Assembly (NCBI RefSeq): GCF_027056685.1
Contig: NZ_JALUKE010000051.1
Span: 1 to 40,515 of the forward strand
Direction of reading: 5' to 3'
Length of the DNA: 40,515 bases
Source: Sulfurimonas sp.
GTDB taxonomy: Bacteria > Campylobacterota > Campylobacteria > Campylobacterales > Sulfurimonadaceae
Below are positions 28,297 to 36,098 of this stretch, piece after piece. The notes under the pieces are model-generated. The model was not told the origin of the DNA. It saw nothing but the letters and a program-made list of their open reading frames with translations, and made no database searches. Positions within the stretch are counted from its first letter, which is position 1; each line of letters opens with the position of its first letter. The position numbers were made by a program, and so were the translations under genes.

Positions 28297-28353
28297 TCCT
28301 TTAGGCCAGAAGTGAGAGGAATTTATAAAGGAATTACTTCCTTTATGAAGGAG
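28297..28353 (+). promoter_or_regulatory. Putative switching leader of ispH
   Basis: Four mutually complementary elements lie in order: TCCTTTA (28297-28303), TAAAGGA (28326-28332), TTCCTTTA (28338-28345) and the ispH ribosome site AAGGAG (28348-28353). Elements 2 and 3 form a 9-bp hairpin (28325-28333 with 28338-28346). Element 2 could alternatively pair with element 1, which frees element 3 to pair with the ribosome site. The pairings are seen by eye; regulation is inference. Confidence 0.4.
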
Positions 28354-28362
28354 ACAGAAATA

Positions 28363-29193
28363 GTGAAAATTGAACTTGCAGAAAATTATGGATTTTGTTT
28401 TGGTGTGAAGCGTGCTATTAAAATAGCAGAAGAGAATACAAACGCAGCAACTTATGGACCACTTATTCATAACTCTAAAGAGATACAGAGACTCGACAAA
28501 GATTTTAAAGTTGGACTTGTAGAAGATTTTACTACCTTTAAGTCTGGCGATAAAGCCATTGTTCGTACGCATGGAATAGTGAAAGAGGAGTTAGCAGCTC
28601 TTAAACGCAATGGGGTAGATGTTGTTGATGCCACATGCCCTTTTGTTACAAAACCACAAGAGATTGCTCATGAAATGAGTGAAAAAGGCTATAGTGTTGT
28701 AATTTTTGGAGATGAAAAACATCCAGAGATTAAAGGGGTAAAATCTTATGCAACGCATGGTGCAATTGTAGTCAGTTCTGTTGATGATGTAAAAGGTATT
28801 AAACTGCATGAACGCGTGGCCCTCATCGCACAAACAACGCGAAAAGTAGAAGATTATATGTCTATTGCAAATTATCTTATTCCTCGACATAAAGAGCTAA
28901 GAATATTTAATACTATATGTAATGCAACTTTTGAAAATCAAGAAGCCATTCGTAGGCTTGCAAAAAAAGCAGATGTGATGATTGTAATTGGTGGGAAAAA
29001 CTCATCAAATACTAAACAACTTTTTAGCATTTCAAAAGAGAATTGTAGTGAGAGTTATCATATTGAAGATGAGACTGAAATAGAGAGTGAATGGTTTAAA
29101 AATAAAACACTTTGTGGTATAAGTGCTGGTGCTTCTACTCCTGATTGGATTATTCAAAATGTTATAAATAGTATAAAAAATAGTATTGTGTAG
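28363..29193 (+). CDS. ispH: 4-hydroxy-3-methylbut-2-enyl diphosphate reductase IspH
   Basis: IspH is the [4Fe-4S] enzyme that makes isopentenyl and dimethylallyl diphosphate at the end of the methylerythritol pathway. The GTG at 28363 is the best start: AAGGAG at 28348-28353 is nine bases before it, and the protein then begins VKIELAENYGFCFGVKRAIK, as the family does, with 276 residues. Cluster cysteines are Cys12, Cys92 (DATCPFV) and Cys186 (NTICNAT), close to E. coli positions 12, 96 and 197. Frames extending to the ATG at 28345 or the GTG at 28312 run through the leader hairpin. Confidence 0.96.
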   Translation: MKIELAENYGFCFGVKRAIKIAEENTNAATYGPLIHNSKEIQRLDKDFKVGLVEDFTTFKSGDKAIVRTHGIVKEELAALKRNGVDVVDATCPFVTKPQEIAHEMSEKGYSVVIFGDEKHPEIKGVKSYATHGAIVVSSVDDVKGIKLHERVALIAQTTRKVEDYMSIANYLIPRHKELRIFNTICNATFENQEAIRRLAKKADVMIVIGGKNSSNTKQLFSISKENCSESYHIEDETEIESEWFKNKTLCGISAGASTPDWIIQNVINSIKNSIV

Positions 29194-29277
29194 TTCTCTC
29201 ACAGAATACTATTCCCCCTTTTTCAGCTTTTTTCATATTTCTCTTTTAATTTAATACCAATATAATTAAATATTAGA

Positions 29278-29283
29278 TATAAT
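29278..29283 (+). promoter_or_regulatory. -10 element for rpsA
   Basis: A consensus TATAAT lies 32 bases upstream of the rpsA ATG, in very AT-rich sequence (another TATAAT is at 29261-29266). This would give rpsA its own promoter besides read-through from ispH. Confidence 0.6.
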
Positions 29284-29315
29284 CACGACAATTTTTATGT
29301 AACAGAGGATAGGTA

Positions 29316-30977
29316 ATGGCGTTCGATAACGAATCATTTGAAGAAGAAGAAAATTTTGCAGAGATGTTTGCTGCAAGTGAAAAACAACAGGAAAAAAGTC
29401 GCACAGTAGAAGGTGAGATAGTAGAAATACAAGCTGATGAGAATAGAGCATTAGTAGGTGTAGGTGATAAACTTGAAGGTATTTTAAGCCTTGATGAAAT
29501 CCGCGATGAAAATGGTGAGCTTAAGTTTACTACTGGTGATAAAATCAAAGTGCTAGTTATGGGATACTATAATGAGCGTCCTAAAATTTCACACAAAAAA
29601 GTTTTAGAGCAAGAAAAAACTATTGAGTTTATTGATGCAAACAAAGACGATTTTGAAGATTTAGTAGTTGAAGGTATTATTACTAAGAAAAATCGTGGTG
29701 GTTATGTAGTAGAGGCTGATACAGTTTCATTTTTTATGCCTCGTTCATTAGCTGCGTTTAAAGATACAGACGATGTAGTTGGTCGTAAAATCAAAGCACA
29801 AGTTATTAAAATTGATCCAGAAGAGAACTCAATCATTCTTTCTCGTCGTAAACTTTTTAATGAAGAGCGTAAAAAGAAAAAAGAGATCATTGATCAACTT
29901 ATGGCAGAAGATGTTATTGTTGAAGGTGTTATCAAAAAAATCACTAGCTACGGAATGTTTGTAGATGTTGGTGGTGTTGATGGTCTTGTTCACTATAACG
30001 AAATCTCTTATAAAGGGCCGGTTAATCCGTCTAAACTTTATAATGAAGGTGATGTAGTAACAGTAAAAGCTATCTCTTACGATAAAGACAAAAGACATTT
30101 ATCTCTTTCTATTAAAGCTGTACAACCAGACCCATGGGCTGAAGTTGAATCAGAACTTGATGAAGGCGATACAATTACTGTAACTGTTTCTAATGTAGAA
30201 GCGTATGGTGCATTTGTTGATCTTGGAAATGATATTGAAGGTTTCTTGCATATTTCTGAAATTACTTGGAATAAAAATGTAAAAAATCCAGGTGACTACT
30301 TAGAAGTAGGTCAAGAGATTGATGTTGAAGTTATTGAAATTAATTCAAAAACTCATAAGCTTCGTGTCTCTTTAAAAAGATTACTTCCAAAACCATTTGA
30401 TGAATTTTTGAAAAACTACAGAGAAGGCGATGTTGTAACTGGTACCGTTACTTCTTTAACTGACTTTGGTGCTTTCGTTCGTATTGATGGTGTTGAAGGT
30501 CTTTTACACAATCAAGATATCTCTTGGGATAAAAATACAAAAGCAAGAGAAGTGTTGAAATCTGGAGAAGAAGTTGAAGTTAAAATTGCTAAAATCAATG
30601 CAGAAGATCAAAAAATCTCATTGAACCGCAAGACTTTACTTGAATCACCAATAGATAAATTTGCTACAACTCACAAGGTGAACTCTGTAGTAACTGGAAC
30701 TATTCGTGATATTAAAGATTTTGGTGTATTTGTTTCACTTGAAGATGGCGTTGATGCACTTATCCGTGATGAAGATTTAACTCCATTAAATAAAGAAGAA
30801 TTAGAAATAGGTCAAGAGATAGAAGCTGCAATTGCAAATATTGATACTCGCCGTGACCGTATCCGTTTATCTGTTAAAAAATTAGACTACATTAAAAATC
30901 AAGCAATGCTTGAAGAAATAAATGATAACGAATCACACTCTTTGGGTGATTTAATTAAAGATAAATTGAATAAATAA
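29316..30977 (+). CDS. rpsA: 30S ribosomal protein S1
   Basis: S1 binds mRNA and helps its loading on the 30S subunit. The 553-residue protein contains six S1/OB repeats, of which the last four are clearest: GVIKKITSYGMFVDVGGVDGL, VSNVEAYGAFVDLGNDIEGFL, VTSLTDFGAFVRIDGVEGLL and IRDIKDFGVFVSLEDGVDAL; the first two are more diverged, as is usual. An acidic N-terminal extension (about residues 1-28) precedes them. AGAGGATAGG before the ATG is a strong ribosome site. Confidence 0.97.
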   Translation: MAFDNESFEEEENFAEMFAASEKQQEKSRTVEGEIVEIQADENRALVGVGDKLEGILSLDEIRDENGELKFTTGDKIKVLVMGYYNERPKISHKKVLEQEKTIEFIDANKDDFEDLVVEGIITKKNRGGYVVEADTVSFFMPRSLAAFKDTDDVVGRKIKAQVIKIDPEENSIILSRRKLFNEERKKKKEIIDQLMAEDVIVEGVIKKITSYGMFVDVGGVDGLVHYNEISYKGPVNPSKLYNEGDVVTVKAISYDKDKRHLSLSIKAVQPDPWAEVESELDEGDTITVTVSNVEAYGAFVDLGNDIEGFLHISEITWNKNVKNPGDYLEVGQEIDVEVIEINSKTHKLRVSLKRLLPKPFDEFLKNYREGDVVTGTVTSLTDFGAFVRIDGVEGLLHNQDISWDKNTKAREVLKSGEEVEVKIAKINAEDQKISLNRKTLLESPIDKFATTHKVNSVVTGTIRDIKDFGVFVSLEDGVDALIRDEDLTPLNKEELEIGQEIEAAIANIDTRRDRIRLSVKKLDYIKNQAMLEEINDNESHSLGDLIKDKLNK

Positions 30978-30990
30978 GTAATTTATTTTA

Positions 30991-31470
30991 ATGCAAAAGT
31001 TGATAAAATGGCTTGCTCCTATTGTTGCAATAGGTGTTGCCATTTTTCTAACTTACTTTTTGATTTCAATTAACTCGCAAACGGCTCTTTTGGACAATGA
31101 ACCTCTGCGATTTCAAGACAAAGTGAAGCAAGCAAATGTAGAAAAAAGTTGGCTGAATCATTTTTCTAAAAGTAAACAATTAGCTTATTCTTACCCTGTA
31201 AACGAAATCTATCTTAAAATGGATTTAGATGAAAAAATAACTAAAACTATTACCTATAAACTATCTGTAAATATTCAAGATCCGTACCAACTGTTTTGTT
31301 TAAAAGAAGAACTGGCACGATATAAGTTGAAATATTTTCTAAAAAAAGATAAACTAGGTGTATATTTACTTATTTATTCGCAAAATGTTAATAAATTAAA
31401 TAATTTAGTCAAAGTACTAAAAGATTACAAAATAAAAGCTCAAGTTGAGTTATATAAAGAGGATTATTAA
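30991..31470 (+). CDS. Membrane-anchored hypothetical protein (HP0398/Cj0892-like by position)
   Basis: The 159-residue protein has one N-terminal membrane helix (about 7-28, LAPIVAIGVAIFLTYFLISI) and a soluble, lysine-rich remainder that is probably periplasmic. I do not recognise a domain. H. pylori and C. jejuni have an uncharacterised protein at the same place between rpsA and serA, so the gene is likely real and conserved. It ends one base before the serA start. Confidence 0.7.
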   Translation: MQKLIKWLAPIVAIGVAIFLTYFLISINSQTALLDNEPLRFQDKVKQANVEKSWLNHFSKSKQLAYSYPVNEIYLKMDLDEKITKTITYKLSVNIQDPYQLFCLKEELARYKLKYFLKKDKLGVYLLIYSQNVNKLNNLVKVLKDYKIKAQVELYKEDY

Positions 31471-31471
31471 A

Positions 31472-33058
31472 ATGCAAAAATATACTGTAGTAGTCTGTGA
31501 CCATATACATCAAGCAGGTTTAGATATGCTTGAAAATGATGAAAACATTAACTTTGTTATGGCAGCAGATGTAGATAAAAAAGAGTTAGTTGAAAAGATT
31601 ATTCCAACTGCTGATGTGGCAATTACAAGAAGTTCAACGGATGTTGATGACTTTTTTATAGAACATGCGACAAATATGAAAGCTATTGTTCGTGCCGGTG
31701 TTGGTGTAGATAATGTAAATATTCCTGAGTGTTCTAAAAAAGGTATAATCGTTATGAATGTACCTACAGCAAACACAATTGCTGCAGTTGAGCTTACAAT
31801 GACACATATGCTCTCATGTATGCGTATGTTTCCATACTCTCATGATCATCTGAAAAATAAAAGAATTTGGAAGCGCGAGAAGTGGTATGGTTATGAGCTT
31901 AAGGGCAAAAAACTTGGTATTATCGGATTTGGTAATATTGGTTCTCGTGTTGCAAAACGCGCAAAAGCATTTGAAATGGATATAGTTGCGTTTGATCCAT
32001 ATATCAACCCTTCAAAAGTTACTGATCTTGATATGACATATACAAAGAACTTTGATGATATTTTAGCATGTGATGTAATTACAATTCATACTCCTAAAAA
32101 TAAAGAGACAATTGGCATTATAGATAAAGAAGAGATTGCTAAAATGAAAGATGGTGTTGTTTTAGTAAACTGTGCAAGAGGTGATTTATATAACGAAGAT
32201 GCACTTTATGACGGTCTTAAATCTGGAAAAATCCGTTTTGCTGGAATTGATGTTTTTGGAAAAGAGCCTGCAATCAATAACAAACTTCTTGATTTAGATA
32301 ATATTGTTGTCTCTCCTCACCTTGGAGCGAATACTTATGAATCTCAATATAACATTGGTACACAGGCAGCAGGCAATGCAATTGCTGCTGCAAAAGGAAT
32401 TGCATATCCAAATGCCATGAATTTACCAATTGATGAGTCTAAAATACCTGCATTTGTAAAACCATTTTTAGAGATGGGACAAAAAATAGGATTTTTAGAA
32501 TCTCAAATAAACAAGTCTAAAATTGTTTCTATAAGAGTAAAAGGACAAGGTGAAATAGCAAACTATGTTGATTCTCTTGCAACATTTGTAACTGTTGGTG
32601 CTATGAGTCACTCTAATGAATCAATTAACTATGTAAACGCAGACTTTATTGCAAAAGAGAGTGGGATTGAAGTAGAGAGTGTTAATCTTGGAGATTCTGA
32701 GGTTTATAAAAATCTTATTACTATAAAACTTACTACAAATGAGGGTACAACATCTATTTCTGCTACAATTTTAGAAGATGGCTTGCAGCGTGTTGTCTCT
32801 ATTGATGGCTTTGATAATGAAGTAGCACTTAAAGGTGATATGATTCTCTTCAAAAATAGTGATGTTCCAGGTGTAATTGGAAGTGTAGGGACTATTCTTG
32901 CAAATCACAATGTAAATATTGCAGACTTTTCATTAGCTAGAAATGAGAGCAAAGAAGCTCTTGCTGTCATTCTTGTTGATAATGCAGTAAATGATACTGC
33001 TCTTAATGAATTAGCAGCCTTAGAAGCTTGTAATAGCGTTAATTACGCACGTCTATAA
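31472..33058 (+). CDS. serA: D-3-phosphoglycerate dehydrogenase SerA
   Basis: SerA oxidises 3-phosphoglycerate to open serine synthesis. I start it at the ATG at 31472 (MQKYTVVVCDHIHQAG), with AGAGGA at 31458-31463, giving 528 residues. Upstream in-frame codons lie inside the previous gene. The NAD domain has LGIIGFGNIGSRVAKRAKAF, active-site NCARGDLYNEDAL, and SPHLGANTYESQ with the catalytic His. The long C-terminal part has an intervening domain and an ACT domain (DVPGVIGSVGTILANHNVNI), as in the long bacterial form that serine may inhibit. Confidence 0.97.
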   Translation: MQKYTVVVCDHIHQAGLDMLENDENINFVMAADVDKKELVEKIIPTADVAITRSSTDVDDFFIEHATNMKAIVRAGVGVDNVNIPECSKKGIIVMNVPTANTIAAVELTMTHMLSCMRMFPYSHDHLKNKRIWKREKWYGYELKGKKLGIIGFGNIGSRVAKRAKAFEMDIVAFDPYINPSKVTDLDMTYTKNFDDILACDVITIHTPKNKETIGIIDKEEIAKMKDGVVLVNCARGDLYNEDALYDGLKSGKIRFAGIDVFGKEPAINNKLLDLDNIVVSPHLGANTYESQYNIGTQAAGNAIAAAKGIAYPNAMNLPIDESKIPAFVKPFLEMGQKIGFLESQINKSKIVSIRVKGQGEIANYVDSLATFVTVGAMSHSNESINYVNADFIAKESGIEVESVNLGDSEVYKNLITIKLTTNEGTTSISATILEDGLQRVVSIDGFDNEVALKGDMILFKNSDVPGVIGSVGTILANHNVNIADFSLARNESKEALAVILVDNAVNDTALNELAALEACNSVNYARL

Positions 33059-33081
33059 GAGACCTTCAAACTTTTTTTAAC

Positions 33082-33103
33082 ACAGACCTTTTTTGAGGTC
33101 TGT
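33082..33103 (+). terminator. Rho-independent terminator of the pheS-serA operon
   Basis: ACAGACCT and AGGTCTGT form a perfect 8-bp stem with a six-base loop, 24 bases after the serA stop. They are followed by CTTCTCCTTTTTT. Confidence 0.8.
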
Positions 33104-33144
33104 CTTCTCCTTTTTTACTTCCTTTTTTTTTATCTATTTATCTC

Positions 33145-33177
33145 AAACGCAGTAATATATTATCTATCAAAACGCAG
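33145..33177. repeat. Tandem pair of the AAACGCAG word in non-coding DNA
   Basis: Two same-direction copies of AAACGCAG start at 33145 and 33170. The palindrome TAATATATTA (33153-33162) lies between them. They are the only two exact copies I found outside coding sequence in the window, and they sit between the serA terminator and the insertion element. Confidence 0.6.
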
Positions 33178-33270
33178 TGAATTTTTGTGGAGGTAATATT
33201 GGTTTTGTGTAAAAAGAATAGATGAAGAAAGTAGGAGAGGGGAAAAGTATTAGGAGTTAGATTTACAGAA

Positions 33271-34315
33271 ACGGGGTAGTTACTTAGCTCCTCCTATGCT
33301 ATAATTATGCATGGAATCAGCAAAAAGTACATATAAAAATGAAATATTAGTTGCAGGAGAGGATTATCCTCGCACTTATAGAGAATTTGTGACTATGTTT
33401 CCTGATGATAAAAGTTGTCGAGAATTTTTATATAAATTACGATGGAAAGATGGTTTTATTTGTCCGAAATGTAAAGCCTCATCCAGCCCATGGGAACAAA
33501 CTCACAAAAGACTTGTATGTCCACATTGTCGTTATCAAACTACAGTTACGGCAGGAACAATATTTGATAAGACAAGAACACCATTAACAACTTGGTTAGA
33601 AGCTGCTTGGCATATTACAACAGCGAAAAATGGGATGTCAGCAAAAACTATTGAGCAAACTTTAGGAGTTTCATACAATACAGCATGGACAATGCTCCAA
33701 CGATATAGAGTTGCTATGGTTAATACTGAAAGAGAAAAGTTATCAGGTATAGTAGAAGTTGATGAAACTCAAGTTGGTGGTGTTGATGTAGGCGGTAAAC
33801 GAGGTCGTGGCTCCAGCAAGAGCCTTGTTGTCATCGCTGTAGAGTTACATGAACCAAAAGGTTTTGGACGGACTAGGATGCGTTATATTCCAGATGCTTC
33901 AAGTGAAAGTTTAACAGCTTTTATTCAAGATGTAATAGAACCCCAAAGTGTTGTTTGCACAGACGGGTGGGTTGGATATACCTCATTGGAGTCTTTTGGC
34001 TATAATCATGATGTAACAGTTATGGCTCACTCTAATGATCAAGCACATGTAGTGATGCCTGGAGTTCATCGAATAGCTTCTCTATTAAAAAGATGGCTAC
34101 TCGGTACACATCAAGGTTCATTTTCACAAGAGCATTTACAATCATATTTGGAAGAGTTTACTTTTCGTTTTAATCGAAGATTATCAAAGAACAGAGGACT
34201 TGTTTTTCGACGACTTTTAGAACAAGCTATAAGGACGCATCCTGTTATGAAGAAAGATGTGACTTATGGATATGATTGGGATAAAAATCTAGGAGGAGCT
34301 AAGTAACTACCCCGT
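33271..34315 (+). mobile_element. Complete IS1595-family insertion sequence
   Basis: The element is 1045 bp, with perfectly matched 26-base terminal inverted repeats (33271-33296 and 34290-34315) beginning ACGGGGTAGTTACTTAGC and continuing CTCCTCCTA. It holds one intact transposase gene whose stop codon lies inside the right repeat. Perfect ends, a perfect target duplication and an undamaged frame suggest a recent insertion. It disrupts no gene, landing between serA and the efflux operon. Confidence 0.9.
33311..34306 (+). CDS. IS1595-family (ISXO2-like) transposase
   Basis: The 331-residue protein has an N-terminal zinc ribbon (Cys51, Cys54, Cys70, Cys73 in CPKC and CPHC), a helix-turn-helix-like segment (MSAKTIEQTLGVSYNTAWTML, about 114-134) and an ISXO2-type DDE-like domain. 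Predicted metal ligands are Asp151 in VEVDETQVGG and Asp218 in CTDGWVGY; the later SLLKRWLLGTHQG segment is typical of the family. A TATAAT at 33300-33305 is so near the ATG that the message may be nearly leaderless, and no clear ribosome site is seen. Confidence 0.92.
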   Translation: MESAKSTYKNEILVAGEDYPRTYREFVTMFPDDKSCREFLYKLRWKDGFICPKCKASSSPWEQTHKRLVCPHCRYQTTVTAGTIFDKTRTPLTTWLEAAWHITTAKNGMSAKTIEQTLGVSYNTAWTMLQRYRVAMVNTEREKLSGIVEVDETQVGGVDVGGKRGRGSSKSLVVIAVELHEPKGFGRTRMRYIPDASSESLTAFIQDVIEPQSVVCTDGWVGYTSLESFGYNHDVTVMAHSNDQAHVVMPGVHRIASLLKRWLLGTHQGSFSQEHLQSYLEEFTFRFNRRLSKNRGLVFRRLLEQAIRTHPVMKKDVTYGYDWDKNLGGAK

Positions 34316-34337
34316 TTACAGAATATGCTATGTGTTA

Positions 34338-34369
34338 ATAAGTGCCATTTATTATGCTCTGGCACTTAT
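34338..34369 (-). terminator. Hairpin downstream of the efflux operon
   Basis: ATAAGTGCCA and TGGCACTTAT form a perfect 10-bp stem with a 12-base loop, 14 bases past the end of the leftward RND gene. There is no good T-run on the minus-strand transcript, so it may stabilise the 3' end instead of terminating. Confidence 0.5.
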
Positions 34370-34382
34370 AAAGAGAAGAGAC

Positions 34383-36098
34383 CTAAACAGGCTCTTCTAC
34401 CGATACAGCTTTTTTCTCATGAAAGTGAAAGTGAGTTTCTAAATCTATCATATACAATAGTACAGGAACAACAACGAGTGAAGCGATAACAGCCGTCACT
34501 GTACCAAAAATAAGTGCAACTCCTAGTCCACCAAATACAGCATCACTAGCGAGGAGTGTTGAAGCTAGCATAATTGCAACTGCAGTTAAGAAAATAGGTT
34601 TTGCACGTGTCGCACTTGCATAAGCAATAGCTTCTGCTTTATGCATACCTTTTTCATCCATAAGAGATTTTGTAAAGTCAATGAGTAGTAATGAGTTACG
34701 AGAACTAATACCAATAAGGGCAATAAAACCAATTAGTGATGTGGCTGTTAGAAAAAATGTATCTGCAGTAAAGAGATTCATTATCCAGTGACCAAAAATC
34801 ACACCAATAATAGATAAGAATGAACCAAGTAGAATGATGCCACTAATGGTATAACTTTTATAGTAAATAACCATAAGTAAAAAGATAAGGACTAATGCTG
34901 CAATAAATGCACCTCCTAAATCTCTAAATGTATCAAGTGTAACTTTCATCTCACCATCCCATTTTAGTTTATATACATCACCTGTTTTTTTATCTTTTAA
35001 TGATAAATCAAAAAGACCTGTTTTAGTAATATCATACTCATTAGTGAAAGTTTTTAAGATTTTATCTCTTGCTTTAAGAAGAGGATAAACTTGTGAAACC
35101 ATATCAGTTTCTGCCATAACATTTGTCATTTGATGCAAATCTTTACTCATAATTTTAGGATGAGATTTTGTTGGAATAATTGTTACAAGTTCTGTAACAG
35201 GAATCATCATACCTCTTTTATTCATAAGTTTTAGAGAGGTTAATTTTGCTCTAACTGAGTCCAAATCTTTTCTAGTAAATCTTTTTGATTTTGGTGATAA
35301 TGTTAAAAAGAGAGGAATCTGTTCATTATATTTTGCTGAATTTTTTACAGCTACATCCATACCTTCAAAGGCAAGATAGATAATATTGTTGAGCTGTTTT
35401 ACAGAGATTCCAGATTTAGATGCTTTTATTGTATTAATTTTTAAATCAAAAGTAGAGTATATCTCATCTTCCATAGTGTCAATATCTACGAGACCTTTTG
35501 TAGATTTAAAAACTTTTTCAACTTTTCCTGCCAATTTTCGTATGCCTTGTGTATTGTCACCATAAATTTCTGCAACAATAGCTGAAAGAGTTGGAGGACC
35601 TGCTGGTGGTTCTACAAATGAAATATGTGTATCTGGATAGAGCTTTTCACATGCATTTTGAATGACAGGACGCATTCTTTGAACCATCATAAATGAGGGC
35701 TCTTCTCTCTCATGTTTTTTTGTAAGATTTAAAACAATTTCTGCCACATTTTCAGAGTTTTTAAACTGACTTCCCTTAATAAGACCGGCAAAATCAAGTG
35801 GTGAACCCATCCCTAAAAATACTTCAGTATTAAGAACTTCTTTCTCTTGTACTACATAACGGCTAACACACTCGGTAACTTTTTTTGTCTGCTCAACAGA
35901 GTCTCCATTAGCAAGTGTTACATAAATGTTGAATGTATCGTTATTTTTACCAGGGAGCATCTTTACTTTTACTATTTCTGTTGGAGCAATCATAAGGATA
36001 GATATTATAAAGGCAACAAGCGTACCAAAAAGAATAAGTCTTCTTTTTGCTTTGCTCTGTATGCCCTCACGCACAAGGTTTTCAAATTTTTTAAACAT
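34383..36098 (-). CDS. RND efflux pump, C-terminal half (TM7-12)
   Basis: This 571-residue protein matches the second half of an RND permease. A membrane helix (about 20-38) comes first, then a large periplasmic region (about 40-395, with EPPAGPPTLSAIVAEIYG), and five C-terminal helices including IGISSRNSLLLIDFTKS and RAKPIFLTAVAIMLAS. The usual pump is one chain of about 1030-1100 residues; here two genes encode it, with a 1-base overlap. An AAAGGAG at 36108-36114 on this strand gives the second gene its own strong ribosome site. It would pair with the upstream gene product in the inner membrane. The C terminus is histidine-rich (THFHFHEKK). Confidence 0.88.
   Translation of the reverse strand: MFKKFENLVREGIQSKAKRRLILFGTLVAFIISILMIAPTEIVKVKMLPGKNNDTFNIYVTLANGDSVEQTKKVTECVSRYVVQEKEVLNTEVFLGMGSPLDFAGLIKGSQFKNSENVAEIVLNLTKKHEREEPSFMMVQRMRPVIQNACEKLYPDTHISFVEPPAGPPTLSAIVAEIYGDNTQGIRKLAGKVEKVFKSTKGLVDIDTMEDEIYSTFDLKINTIKASKSGISVKQLNNIIYLAFEGMDVAVKNSAKYNEQIPLFLTLSPKSKRFTRKDLDSVRAKLTSLKLMNKRGMMIPVTELVTIIPTKSHPKIMSKDLHQMTNVMAETDMVSQVYPLLKARDKILKTFTNEYDITKTGLFDLSLKDKKTGDVYKLKWDGEMKVTLDTFRDLGGAFIAALVLIFLLMVIYYKSYTISGIILLGSFLSIIGVIFGHWIMNLFTADTFFLTATSLIGFIALIGISSRNSLLLIDFTKSLMDEKGMHKAEAIAYASATRAKPIFLTAVAIMLASTLLASDAVFGGLGVALIFGTVTAVIASLVVVPVLLYMIDLETHFHFHEKKAVSVEEPV

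Larger units (their letters stand above)
33263..34323. repeat. 8-bp target-site duplication flanking the IS
   Basis: TTACAGAA occurs at 33263-33270 and again at 34316-34323, exactly outside the inverted repeats of the element. Eight bases is the usual target duplication of the IS1595 family. Removing the element and one copy gives a continuous AT-rich intergenic sequence. Confidence 0.85.

Noticed and set aside
28312-28362. A longer IspH starting at the GTG at 28312 or the ATG at 28345.
   Set aside because: The added residues have no family counterpart and run through the leader hairpin and ribosome site that serve the GTG at 28363.
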